DNA of 64,000 nt from Glandiceps talaboti. Lineage: Eukaryota > Hemichordata > Enteropneusta > Spengelidae. The number at the start of each line of letters is the position of its first letter. Position 1 is the first letter of the stretch. Positions 1-10,610 of the stretch are shown piece by piece. The stretch is from the NCBI RefSeq assembly GCF_964340395.1, contig NC_135568.1, positions 4,319,803-4,383,802 on the forward strand, written 5' to 3'. Position numbers and translations under genes: made by a program. The notes beneath the pieces were generated by a model. It searched no databases and had not been told where the DNA came from. It saw only the letters and a program-made list of their open reading frames with translations.

Positions 1-28
1 ATGATAAAAACTGGCATTTCTTGTGAGT

Positions 29-312
29 CACCACATAGTAAGAGATAGGGGAACACCAAATTTTAGTGCCTCACTAGAAATTGTGTGCATCAGTGGCATG
101 TCAAATTGGCTTAGAGGGCACACTCACCACATAGTAAGAGATAGGGGAACACCAAATGTTGGTGTGTCACTAGAAATTGTGTGCATCAGTGGCATGTCAA
201 ATTGTCTTAAAGGACACACTAGTCACCACATAGTAAGAGATAGGGGAACACCAAATTTTGGCGCGTCACTAGAAAGTGTGCGTCAATGGCATGCTCAGAG
301 GACACACTGGGC
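29..312. repeat. Tandem repeat, about 97-bp unit, three copies
   Basis: Three head-to-tail copies begin at 29, 125 and 224, each opening with CACCACATAGTAAGAGATAG and running through a shared block with GTGTGCATCAGTGGCATG. Spacing is 96 and 99 bp and the third copy is shortened. The repeat leaves one frame open, but the predicted peptide is only the repeat translated, so I do not treat it as coding. Confidence 0.9.
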
Positions 313-777
313 TATAGTATAGGACGTATTGCATTTTAGTAGCCATTCTTTGCACTTTCCGTTTCATACTTACTTTTTACCTAATTTCATTTTTTACAGT
401 TGAAGTAAGAAAGTTTGGTGTAATTTTTTTTTCAGAAATGTTTCATTTCGAGAGAAACAAAAAAAATAAAAAATATTGTATGTACAGCGTGTGTCCCCCC
501 ACCCCACCCCCAAATAAAAAGAAAAAAAAGAATGTACCACATAAGATTACACTGAGATACAATGAGTATACAACATAGTTTTCCTTATTTTTTTTTTTTT
601 ACTTTTTAAAATTACAGGAGGTAAACTAGTCCTTGATTAATTATTAGTTGAAATATCAGGATTGAATCAAATTCTGTCATTTACACTTAAAGTTTATGTC
701 AGTGGAGTCAGACAATTCACTGGGTGGACCCAATAGTGACCTAGTAAAAACACTGCTATCATAAGTGATGTTATTTG

Positions 778-1024
778 GGGTTGTCAGTGGCCGAGTGGTT
801 AAACCACTTGCCTCTTACCACTGCAGTTGGGTTCGATTAAATTTACCACACTGTAAGTAAGAAGAGTGTCGTTCAGTTTGACTCTACCGAACAATACAGG
901 TTTTCCCGGGGTACTTCGGTTTCCACCTACATTAATACTGGATGGCCCTCACTAGACTTCTTGGGAGACAAGTGTTTATATACTTATAATAAAGAACTAT
1001 CCAGTTTAAATAAAGATTATTATT
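778..1024 (+). mobile_element. tRNA-derived SINE, copy 1
   Basis: The 5' part has a pol III A-box-like TGGCCGAGTGGTTAA near 787 and a B-box-like GGTTCGATT at 830, in tRNA spacing. A conserved body follows (CAGTTTGACTCTACCGAACA) and the tail is rich in ATT/AAT. The same body, inverted, occurs at 62405-62665, which shows a family rather than a lone tRNA pseudogene. It lies in the minus-strand GPD2 intron or flank. Confidence 0.75.
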
Positions 1025-1856
1025 ACATGTGATTACCATGCACAGACACACAGACAAACATGGAGGTCATATCTATAAATCTCCCATACAATATAAACAA
1101 TGTCTGTCCTATCCATGTACATGTTAGTCTAGAATCCTAGCTTTGGGGCTTGTAGGCTATGTCTGTGTGTATGTTACAGACTATTGATTTTTCTCATTGC
1201 ATTGTTCAAGCACTCTCACTCAACTGTTCCAATTTTGTCCCAGTTTTTGTTTCTTTGCGATTCTTTCCATAACTTTTGATGTTCATTTTGATCATCCTGT
1301 TACGATAGCACCTTCTAATGCAAAATAAGGTTACCATTCCCAGCCCATTTGTGTATAATAACTCAATGTACAATAACAGCTCATTTGCAGAGGCAAAGAA
1401 ATGACAATAGGAGAAAGACCTTTATTGTGTCCTTGAGACCCTCATTATAGCTATTCATATTAAGTGGCTGCACTTTGTACAGACAAAGAAAGGTTCTGGT
1501 ACAATCCAGGTACAATTAAATTGAACATGATGGAATGTTCAACAATAGGGTATTGTCTGTGTTTTTTCTACTGTCTATGTGTGAATACACATCAATGGGA
1601 TGTGGTATTCTAGAGATAGGGGATGGAATGCATACAAATGCAGACATGTACATAACATAATTAGTGTTGTAAAGTTTAGTAACCTCGCTAGCATCACATG
1701 ATACATTAAGTTTGTAGTTTTTGTTTGAAAAAGTAGGACACCATCAGCAATGTGACAGTAACTTTTTTGTTGGTGTTCAATGTCCTATAACATATTGTAA
1801 ACCTGGAAATTTTCGCTAAGACTTATTTTTGTCTAATTTGCCGGAAAGCAAGTACA

Positions 1857-1995
1857 AATGTAGTGACTAAATACCTGTTTGTACATGAACACAATGTAAA
1901 AGTCTGGTAACAAAAGTTTGTCTTTGAGAACTTGCTGAAGGGTGTAAAATTGCAAAATTTTCTGGTAGCGAAAATAGGTTTACAGTTTATCTATA
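1857..1995. repeat. Dispersed repeat, copy A (partner at 6116-6252)
   Basis: The segment with TACATGAACACAATGTA, TCTGGTAA, AAATTGCAAAATT and AGGTTTACAGT in that order reappears in the same orientation at 6116-6252. The copies differ at many positions, so this is an old dispersed family. I cannot name it. Confidence 0.6.
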
Positions 1996-2073
1996 GCCAT
2001 GTCAACCAGTAGGTATCCTACATGTGTCTATAGTTTAGGGACACAACTATTCAACATCTTGGTTGTAAACGAT

Positions 2074-2333
2074 GAAGTACTGCAACATATTGGTACATTA
2101 CTGAACTTGTTCTGATGCTACAGTGCTTTCAATCGAAGTATGAATGAAGTACTGCAACATATTGATACATTACTGAACTTGTTCTGATGCTACAGTGCTT
2201 TCAATCGAAGTATGAATGAAGTACTGCAACATATTGATACATTACTGAACTTGTTCTGATGCTACAGTGCTTTCAATCGAAGTATGAATGATGAAGTACT
2301 GCAACATATTGATACATTACTGAACTTGTCCTA
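2074..2333. repeat. 72-bp tandem repeat, about 3.5 copies
   Basis: GAAGTACTGCAACATATTG recurs at 2074, 2146, 2218 and 2293, giving periods of 72, 72 and 75 bp. The copies are nearly identical, which suggests recent expansion. It is non-coding. Confidence 0.92.
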
Positions 2334-2790
2334 ATGCACTGATGTAGATTTAGCTTTAGCAGTCACAACACTGCCTACACAGTGGCAAAGTTGAATAATT
2401 GTTTTAAATGTATACCAACAAATGGGCACACAAAATTATTCGTTGTTGCACATAAACCCTGCCTATTGGATGACATCATCATAACTAGTTGGAGTGATGT
2501 CTAACAATAACAAACCTCTGTCCTTGTAAGAAGCATGAATTGAAATTTGTTATAATTGAAGTTATCAGTGATGATGCACAAAATTGCCACTTCTTTGATC
2601 TGACCACCCTACTAAATTTTTGGTAATGTATTTGATATGTTGCAGTAGTTAATGGTTTATACTTCAATTCTCAGTACCTGAAATAGAATATTACTGCCTA
2701 GGCGCATCACTAAAATAACGAACATTCAATTTCTTGGTCGACACCATAACTTCACTCCACGTGCTTCACATGCATTACTATAGGTGCACA

Positions 2791-2918
2791 TGAGAATAAG
2801 TCAACCTTCTTGTTCTATTTTGACCCTCTAGCATGAGCTAAAATGCTATTGCAGGTACTGAGAATAAGTCAACCTTCTTGTTCTATTTTGACATGAGCTA
2901 AAATGCTATTGCAGGTAC
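2791..2918. repeat. Direct duplication of about 65 bp
   Basis: AATAAGTCAACCTTCTTGTT followed by CATGAGCTAAAATGCTATTG and CAGGTAC appears twice in tandem just downstream of the third GPD2 exon. The first copy has about 8 extra bases before CATGAGC. Confidence 0.88.
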
Positions 2919-2957
2919 CAAGAATTAGAAGGACTGTAAGAAAGATGGCTGACATAC

Positions 2958-5209
2958 CTGCTCATAGTCTAGGCCTAAAATAGCTTTCTGTAAATATCTC
3001 ACTCCACCATGAATCAATTTGGTGCTTCTACTACTCGTCCCTGATGAAAAATCATCTTTTTCTACCAGAGCTGTCTTTAGACCTGAAAATGTGGTAGAAA
3101 CAAGAAATATGTTAGGAAACTAGTTAGTGTATTACTAGTAACGGTATCCTAAGTTGACATGTGGCTGTCTTTAGACAGCAAAATATACGGTATATACAAG
3201 AAATATGTTAGGAAACTAGTAACGGTATCCTAAGTTGACAGTGACTGTCTTTAGACAGCAAAATATACAGCATATACAAGAAATACGTTAGGAAATTTGT
3301 CTGTTACTAGAATCATAAGTTGATATGCGACTCATATGAAACTATTTACCAGTCCTTCTAATAAGCTGAATTATATGTCGATGATACTGTGTACACTTGC
3401 TTGATGTCCATATGTAAACAGTACAGTTGAAAAGTGCAATTATAGGTCAACAAATTTTGCAATTGTTTGATGCTGTTTGGGTTTGGCAAGTTGGAAATAA
3501 TACATGCTTAAGAGCAAATACATGTATAACAGAAATAAGTCATGAACAAGATTTAGAACGCAACTTATTTTCAAAACTTTTGTAAAATGTTTACCTCTGC
3601 TAATAGCATCTAAGGCAACACCACAACCTGTGGCACCCCCTCCAATAATAAATACATCATATTCTGGGGTGTCGCCAAGTGCTTTTAACTGCTCCTCTCT
3701 TGATTTCAGGGGAGCATACTCCGGGATTTTTCCTGACTCTGCTGCTTGTAGTTGCTTCTGAAAATGTAAAAAGGAGATGGATAAATAAGTACTTGAAAGC
3801 AATAGTGAAGTTGATGACTTATCTTGAGAGCCACAGCGTCCTTTTGCCTTCTGAAGACAATAGGAATGACTTAGGTTTGTACCACCAAAGTTACCATAGA
3901 AACCTCCACCCCCATCCCCACCCAGATGTTGCCTCTGGACAACTTTTATTTTCAGACCCAGCTTTGGCTTGTGCAACCACCCACAGGTGGAAAGCAACTT
4001 AGAGTGATAACACACCCTGTCTCTGGGTGGCCAAGAAGAACTAAATATCATGTATACAAGAAGTTGTACATATACAATTGATGTCTTGCTTTCATACTAT
4101 AGGGAGTAACACTGGATATTTGATGTCAAATCAGAGGCAACTCTAGTCTAAAGCAGACTTTATAAGAAATGTGAACATTAAAGTGAGCTCAGAATCAAGT
4201 TAGGTTAGGCCAGGTGTGAGAAGGTAGTTTAGGGCCAACCTAAGTTTGTTAAAGCGTTTGAGTCCACTCTGGTCCCATCCAATATAAGAGTCCATAGGGA
4301 AGGTTTACAGGGTCAAAGTTCAGAGCTACAGCTTAATAGATAGAACAAATGGAGGTAATGATCTCAGCTGAGCTAATAATATGGTATGACTTTGGTATGA
4401 GGGCACTTTGAATTATGTAGACTATGAGTTTAAGCACAAGAGACAAAATACAATCTGGATGCGACCCAAATACCAGCTTTTCAGTTTACAACGTAATTCC
4501 CCTGTAAGAGTCAATTGTCATATTTGTAATGCAGTGTGAACATACTAGTAGTACTTGTTACAGACAGCTTTGAGATTTTACATGCTCAAAATCAATTAAT
4601 CAATCAGTTTAGCATGAAAGTGTACAGTTTTAATGTCTGCATATGTATGAAACACTGGCCCTAATATAATGCTTACACTTGACAGCTGTTTGATTTTAAT
4701 AGAACAACAATCACATTCCTACAACATATTTTAGATGTCATACCATGCACAAGCCAAGTTGAACGTGTTCAAACTAGAAATATGGTTTTTTAAACCCTGG
4801 TCATTGTGCACCATGGCAACACCCATTCATTCATTCTGCAGTGCTCAAAACTGGAAACAAATGTTCAAAGTCACCATTACTCTTGTTTTTTTCATAACTT
4901 ATGCAGGTGCATGTATAATTCTATTATTCCCAAGTACTATTCATCATTCAGTTGGAAAATACTGTTGACCTAAGGGTTTTGTAACTTCTCATCTAAAACT
5001 TGAAACAGTGAAGTGGCAAAACCCAGGGGCCCTTGAGGTCACTGGACATACTTTCCTTGGCTGAACAAAGAACAAATAGAGGGGAACAAACAATATCTCA
5101 AATTGGTACTCACATTTGACTGTTGCCTTGTAAAAAACACAGCACTTGCACCACCTGCTACCACAAGACCTCCGACAGCCAATCTGCGTAATCTCTGAAA
5201 CGTTGCCAT
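2958..5209 (-). CDS. GPD2: Mitochondrial glycerol-3-phosphate dehydrogenase (FAD-dependent), N-terminal part
   Basis: GPD2 is the inner-membrane flavoprotein that oxidises glycerol 3-phosphate to dihydroxyacetone phosphate and passes electrons to ubiquinone (glycerophosphate shuttle). Three coding exons are seen: 5114-5209, 3595-3757 and 2958-3082, all with GT-AG borders and compatible phases (0, then 1). They give 128 residues. Exon 1 encodes a basic [10 protein letters not shown] start and a hydrophobic segment, as expected for import. Exon 2 ends with the FAD-binding dinucleotide fold [20 protein letters not shown]. Exon 3 carries the family signature [20 protein letters not shown]. The reading stops at a clean donor after YEQ, and the remaining several hundred residues must lie to the left of the window. 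A minus-strand acceptor (tag at 5233-5231) just before the ATG implies an upstream 5' UTR exon. Identification rests on remembered family motifs. Confidence 0.93.
3070..3300. repeat. Tandem duplication spanning the GPD2 exon 3 border
   Basis: A unit of about 80-90 bp containing CTGTCTTTAGAC and AAGAAATATGTTAGGAAACT recurs about 2.5 times. The first unit includes the start of GPD2 exon 3 and its splice acceptor. In the other two units the acceptor CAG (minus strand) has become CTG, so only the original border can splice. Confidence 0.8.
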
Positions 5210-5873
5210 GGCAATTGGTTACTCCAAATTCTACCGAGAAAATAACATATTTATGTATGTGATTCAATTTGATACAATATCCTTCATAACAATTTATTGT
5301 TGTTTTGAAAAGTACCTAGATAGTTTTTGAGCGGAAAAGCTATCAAATATAACCACAAACCTTAAGTTTAGAAAGTGAAGTAACCTCCAAAAGAATTATT
5401 AACATAGCTTTGGACATACAACAGTCCCCAGGATTTTTACAACAGTGGTGATGAATTTGCATATACATTTGCATATTACTAATATAATTTACATATACAA
5501 TACAAAGTACATACAATCAAAGTACTAGTATATCATATACTAACAAACAAGTAATACACATGGCATTGCCAAAGAAAAAGTTAAAGACCAGCTTATTTCT
5601 TATGCCACAATATAAACACCACTAAGATTCTCATAACTCTAAACTTTGTTTTTATATATCAATTTTTTTCAGTGTTTTTGATAACGCTGACAATATTTCA
5701 AACTAAATTTTATTTTTTTATGACTTTATTACAGTTTCATGTTCAGCACTTTGAGATGTTTTTAACATGAATTTTTTTTAAGAAACAAATATTATTATCA
5801 TTGCGATGTTTTTTCTGTGTGCTAAAAACTTACTTTCGCTTTAATCTAACTAGACAACGAAAATGCACATATT

Positions 5874-6107
5874 AATAATAATAATGTTGGGTTCTTATAT
5901 AGCGCTTTCCCACTCCGCGCTCAAAGCGCTTTACAATTATTACCCTGGCTCGGATCAGAACAGCACAATGGCCCTTTAGTCTTCCTCAACTCCCTGGGGA
6001 GCATACAATCCATTGCAGCCGTTTAAGCGCATAGGATTAAAGCCTTCACATTGCAACCTACATCCTACCAGGTCCCCAGTTATACAGCTGGGTTGACTGT
6101 AGTACTG
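5874..6107. repeat. Interspersed repeat with the 'ATATAGCGCTTT' signature
   Basis: It begins with an AAT-rich run, then TTATATAGCGCTTTCCCA, then a near-complementary CTCAAAGCGCTTTACAA, and later TCCCTGGGGAGC, CATAGGATTAA and CATCCTACCAGGTCCCC. I recognise this order as a short non-autonomous repeat common in many aquatic animal genomes. Class and family name are uncertain. Confidence 0.6.
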
Positions 6108-6115
6108 TAGTGACT

Positions 6116-6252
6116 ATTAGTAGTGACTAAAATGTCTTCTTATACATGAACACAATGTACCAATCTGGTAAATAGCTGGAAAGAAAGTAGTTAAAGACGA
6201 CTAAATTGCAAAATTGGCAAGTGGCAAACATATCTAGGTTTACAGTACATGT
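6116..6252. repeat. Dispersed repeat, copy B (partner at 1857-1995)
   Basis: It has the same order of short blocks as the copy at 1857-1995: CATGAACACAATGTA, TCTGGTAA, AAATTGCAAAATT and AGGTTTACAGT. It sits immediately next to the interspersed repeat at 5874-6107. Confidence 0.6.
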
Positions 6253-6268
6253 TGGTGATTTGTAGGAA

Positions 6269-6565
6269 TACAAGTTCTTTGGCAATCTGGATGTCATGGA
6301 AATCACACTGTGGGACCATAGACAATGGAGTGTCATTGTCCATTGTCTATTTATGAATTCAGTCATTTGGGTTGGTGACATGAAGGTCAATGACTTTTTG
6401 TAATATTCACAACATGTTGAATGGAGTTCTTTGGCAATCTGGATGCCATGGAGGTCACTTTGCAGGACAACAGACAACAGACAATGGAGTGCCATTGTCT
6501 GTTGTCTAGTTTTGAATTCAGTCATTTGAGTCAGTAACATGAGGGTTGATGACTTCTTGTAATGT
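6269..6565. repeat. Two-copy 159-bp direct repeat, each copy with a hairpin
   Basis: GTTCTTTGGCAATCTGGATG begins both copies, at 6269 and about 159 bp later. Each copy contains an inverted repeat. Copy 1 has 11-bp arms at 6318-6328 and 6340-6350. Copy 2 has perfect 16-bp arms at 6472-6487 and 6492-6507 around a 4-base loop. Differences between the copies are mostly compensated in the arms. Confidence 0.85.
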
Positions 6566-6693
6566 TGAATCAAGACTGGTGCATATAGTCAAAACAGATA
6601 ACATTAAAATTCTGTGGTTCTGATAAATATTTGTTACATTCAGAGGTTAAAAATGAAATAGTTGTCTTGAACAATATTGCGACAATGGTCAAT

Positions 6694-6734
6694 CCATGGA
6701 GGTATAAAAATAATCTATTTTTATACCTCCATGG
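6694..6734. repeat. Perfect 19-bp foldback with 3-base loop
   Basis: Arms 6694-6712 and 6716-6734 are exact reverse complements, centred on ATC. Each arm contains CCATGGAGG and TATAAAAATA. There is no obvious target-site duplication. Confidence 0.9.
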
Positions 6735-8236
6735 TCAAACTGTCATCTTTGTCTTCCAAAAGTACACTAGATCAGGTGCCACAGTATCTTGAATGTGATT
6801 GATAACAAGCATAACATAGAAGTGACTGTAACCTACCTAGTGTGCACACTGTCAGTGACAAAATATATCAAAATAGTGCTACTGTAAGTCATGAAAAGTG
6901 TCAGATATATTTCTATGTTAAAGACCAAGGACTCAATGCCACGTTCTCACTTTAATAGTCACAGTTATCTTATCAGTAGAGTTACGTGGATGATATTGGA
7001 TCATTCTATGTCCAGGATCAACCTTTTCTATATCTCTGCCCGACAATTGTTTTTCATACCTGAACTGTAATCCCACCCTGAACCAGGTTATTAAGTTTGA
7101 ACTCAGACCACTAATGTGGTCTGAGGTTTGAATAAAGAAGTTGGGGGGTGGGGGTATTAAAAGCTAGAGGGTATAATTTATTATATGCAAGGGCTCAGTA
7201 ATTTTGCTAATGTTGGGAACCATGTTAACAGACATGGACAAAGGGATAAAAGTTGCAGTTTCCCATACAATCTAACATCAGCTTGTTTGGGAACCTTGGT
7301 AGGAAACCCCAGTAGATTTTACACAGCGGGTGATCCAGGACATGAGCACCCTCTTTCTATTCTATGTTCCTTTCGTTGGCAACTTAACTTTTGCTGATGT
7401 AACCATAGACAATGTCTATGATGTAACATTCACAAGAGTGATCATTGTCATCCACAATCACATTCACATGCAAACTTGTGTCCTCTCTCATTATAATGAG
7501 CTATGCATTGCTGCACAAAAACAGAAGGTGCTTTTTTGTATGCAAATTTTGATCTCATATGACCTTGATTGCACCATGGCGATGTGTCACTTTAATGTGT
7601 CAGACAGGGTGTGTTGTGGTCGTGTGATCACAGTAGCAACACTCGATTAAAAGTTTTTATAACGTTTGCTAAATATGCGATCACGATTGAGAACAAGAAC
7701 AACAACAACACTCCGGAAGTGGCTTCAGTTACAACTTTCATAAGCGCATATGTAGGTGTATGTACGATCACTGTGTGCAGTCAGTTTGTTTATGTAACAT
7801 AAACTACGAGAACCGGGTTAGTGACTCTCCATAAATTATCACTTGCTTTGGTATATCATGTATATGGTATACCATTTATGTGATAATGGATTCCTCTCAC
7901 GTGTTATAAATGCACAGCTGACTGTAACTGGTAAGCACTGGCACGCTGTCTGCACGTGCTGATCAGCCGGTTGAGACAAGTGGCTGTTTAGGTTCAACCG
8001 TGGCATCAACATGATGCATACAGCTCAGCTGGTCCCCTCTGTCTGTAGCGAGCGATGCGTGGCAATCACGAAAGACCACAAGTTAAAATCTGATGGCAAC
8101 AAACTATGTACTGGTCGTTATTTCAAGCTCACTCAAGACATCCATGCAAGAACGGACTCTCGTCCGATCTCGTGACCGGCCGTGGGCTTGGCCTGTACAC
8201 CACAAACGTATCACTTTCACAGTGTCAGTTACTTAC

Positions 8237-8510
8237 GATCATGTTGATCGACGGTTTAGTTACGTACCATAACAATCCTGAACTCTGTCCTACTCAAAAC
8301 TCATAGAAGACGAGTATTCATCGTAGGGTCCGAAAGCACAAGAACATCAGATCAACAGTGTAAACAGTTAAGAATCTGCAGATGATGAAACAACGCCACA
8401 GTTGCTTCGGACCGGACGCAGCGCCGATGGACTCCTAGTGGAATATGGCGGATGCGCAGTTGACATGCGCGTAGCTGTCACCAAAGGTCTTTGACCCAAC
8501 ATGCATGCCA
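8237..8510 (-). promoter_or_regulatory. Putative promoter and non-coding first exon of GPD2
   Basis: Within a local GC-rich patch there are a YY1-like AATATGGCGG near 8443, an NRF1-like pair (ATGCGCAG and ACATGCGCG around 8450-8472) and a ZNF143/Staf-like GACCCAACATGCATGC at 8493-8508. On the minus strand a strong donor (GATC then GTAAGTAAC) ends a possible exon at 8237. The acceptor at 5231, just before the GPD2 ATG, needs such a partner. The link to GPD2 is inference, since no transcript can be seen. A different minus-strand transcript is possible. Confidence 0.35.
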
Positions 8511-8763
8511 GGCCTGTATAAATATCGTATACCTGTATAGGATGTACGTACGGATGGTCGCATGGTCGTGGAATACGAGTGTCCATAGACATGATAGATT
8601 CTCCACGAGGGTCTATGGACTGCCTGAGTAAGTTGCCGCTCGCATAATTATAAGTACACCAAAAAGGCAAACGCAAACGTCATTTTTCAATGATCACCAT
8701 CCGAAAGAAAAATTAGAAGTTCTTCAGAGGGGATTTTGCCACATGACACCCATGCTCGTTAGT

Positions 8764-9104
8764 TTTGTTTTGTTTTGTTTTGTTTACAAACAAACAAACA
8801 AACAAACACATAAATAAAAAAAATATGACAAACATCAACAAATCACAAATCAGTATCAACAATAATGAATGTTTTGCAGTATCAAGAATTAATATATGTT
8901 TTCCTTTATGCAAAATGGTCACAATTCCACATGGGGTCATTATTGTTTAATGCTAATTTTGTGATTACTCTGTTGTTGGTGTTTGTCATTATTTATTTAT
9001 TTGTGTTTCCTTATTTGTTTTTGTTTTTGTTTGCTAGTTAGTTTGTTCGTTCGGTTTGTTTGCTTGCTTGCTTGTTTGTTTGTTTGTTTGTTTGTTTGTT
9101 TGTT
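8764..9104. repeat. TTTG/CAAA-type tetranucleotide runs (8764-8810 and 9054-9104)
   Basis: The first run changes from TTTTG units to CAAA units within 45 bases, making a short imperfect inverted pair. The second is TTTG with CTTG variants. DNA between the runs is A/T-rich and unremarkable. Confidence 0.85.
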
Positions 9105-10109
9105 TTTTATGTGGCGCTCTACGACTACGTGAATAGCCCGGATAAGTACAACCATTATGACAATATATCAAATTAGAAGGTTGACAATATTGCAACACGT
9201 GTAAAATAAAAGTAAAGTGTAAATCGGAAGTTCGGAACCACACAATGACTTATTTGGCTATTTGGCAATTATCCTCTTTTTTGTGAGTAATGGTAGTGTG
9301 CACGCGATTCCCTTTCCTCCACCTTGTTAAAGATTTTTTATTTTGAAACGATGATTTTACTTGCTATAATTTTGCACTTTTAAATGGTTATTTTCTGTTT
9401 GCTTTGATTGTTGGTTACGTCACACTTACGTCATCATAAAATCTACGTAAATGTACTTGTACATCTTCATCGAAGTAGTTTCGTTTCCATGGCGATTACA
9501 TACGTTCAGGTTAGCGTCCTGAAGGTTAAAGACATCTGCAGTCTTGGGATTCAAAGCCAAGGTCAAAATTTAAAATGGAGAGATAATTCTCCAAAGATGA
9601 AATGATTAGTTTCGACATTAATCCCAAACATCCTTAATTTCGATAATCCAGTTTTGTCACGTGACCCAAACCTACCGGAATCATGTGTTTAGACGGGTTA
9701 GATTCCGTCTAAATCGAATTAATAGCTACTCGTTCTATAGCTGCAATAATTGTAGTGTTAGTTTTGATTTTTTTTCCTGTTTTTGAGCTTTTCTCGTTTC
9801 GTCGTTTAACCGCAAAACAAACAGGTTAAACACCGAAATGAAAAGAGCTCAAAAAAAGATCTAGAAGAAGAAAAATGAACTCAAAACCAAAACAAACTCT
9901 ACTGGTAGCAGTTAGTACAACTGTTCTTTCTAATTCTAACTCAGGGGCAGTTTTAATTTGAATAATAGTAATCGGTTTAACGGTATTAATTCTGGAGTTT
10001 ATTTTTGGAACAGGGTGACGAACAACTTGTAGTCTTGTGGCTTGTAGTCTGGTGTAGTGGGGTACCAATAGCGCCGTAACTTGAACAGGCTAACTATTCA
10101 TATGTTTGT

Positions 10110-10610
10110 GAAATAAACATACACCACAACAAAGAATTAGTCATATAGAAATAAACGTGTAATACAGAAAAGAACAAGTCTTGCAGACATAAATATGTCT
10201 CACAGAAATTTGAATAAAAATATCTCACATAAATAAACATGAATACAGAAAAGAACAAGGCTCACAGACATGAATGTCTCACAGATATACACGTTTCACA
10301 AAAATAAACATCTATACAGAAAAAAGCATGCCTCACAGACATGAATATGTCTCACAGAAATAAACGTGTCACAGAAAATAACAAAGTTAAAGACATAAAC
10401 ATGTATCAAAGAAATAAAAATGTTTTAACACATAAAAATACACCACAGCAAAGGCATAATCTGTTTAATCATGTCTCACAGAAATAAACGAGCATCACTG
10501 AGATGAACGTGTCTCTCAGATCAGAAGTAAACATATCTTACAGAAATAATGTGAACGCATCTCACAGAAAGGAAACATTTGTCACAGAAATAAGTATGTT
10601 TGCTATACAA
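10110..10610. repeat. Degenerate minisatellite, 'CTCACAGA-AATAAAC' unit
   Basis: Blocks such as TCTCACAGAAATAAACGTGT, GTCTCACAGACATGAATATG and AATACAGAAAAGAACAAG recur more than ten times over 500 bp with unequal spacing of roughly 30-70 bp. This looks like an old, eroded tandem array. No frame stays open across it. Confidence 0.75.

Larger units (their letters stand above)
313..2957. other. GPD2 intron or flank, no exon seen
   Basis: This lies downstream (minus strand) of the last visible GPD2 exon. I looked for the next conserved block of GPD2 (the segment after LDYEQ, normally YxMVKEAL and then the Val-Tyr-Lys-Trp-Trp region) on the minus strand and did not find it, so the next exon is probably beyond base 1. 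The stretch holds a SINE, a 72-bp tandem repeat, a dispersed repeat copy and a short duplication, listed separately. Otherwise it is AT-rich single-copy-looking DNA. Confidence 0.6.

Noticed and set aside
29-312. Possible CRISPR-like direct repeats
   Set aside because: The whole ~97-bp unit is repeated without variable spacers and the genome is eukaryotic; it is a minisatellite. The same holds for 2074-2333.
785-845. tRNA gene candidate
   Set aside because: The A and B boxes are present but the acceptor stem and 3' end do not pair, and the segment continues into a shared SINE body.
3440-4051. 203-codon minus-strand frame as an independent gene
   Set aside because: Only its part at 3595-3757 is a GPD2 exon; the rest is read-through into the introns on both sides.
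8368-8676. 102-codon minus-strand frame near the putative GPD2 promoter
   Set aside because: Varied residues but no domain and no supporting splice sites; better explained as GC-rich promoter DNA with few stops.
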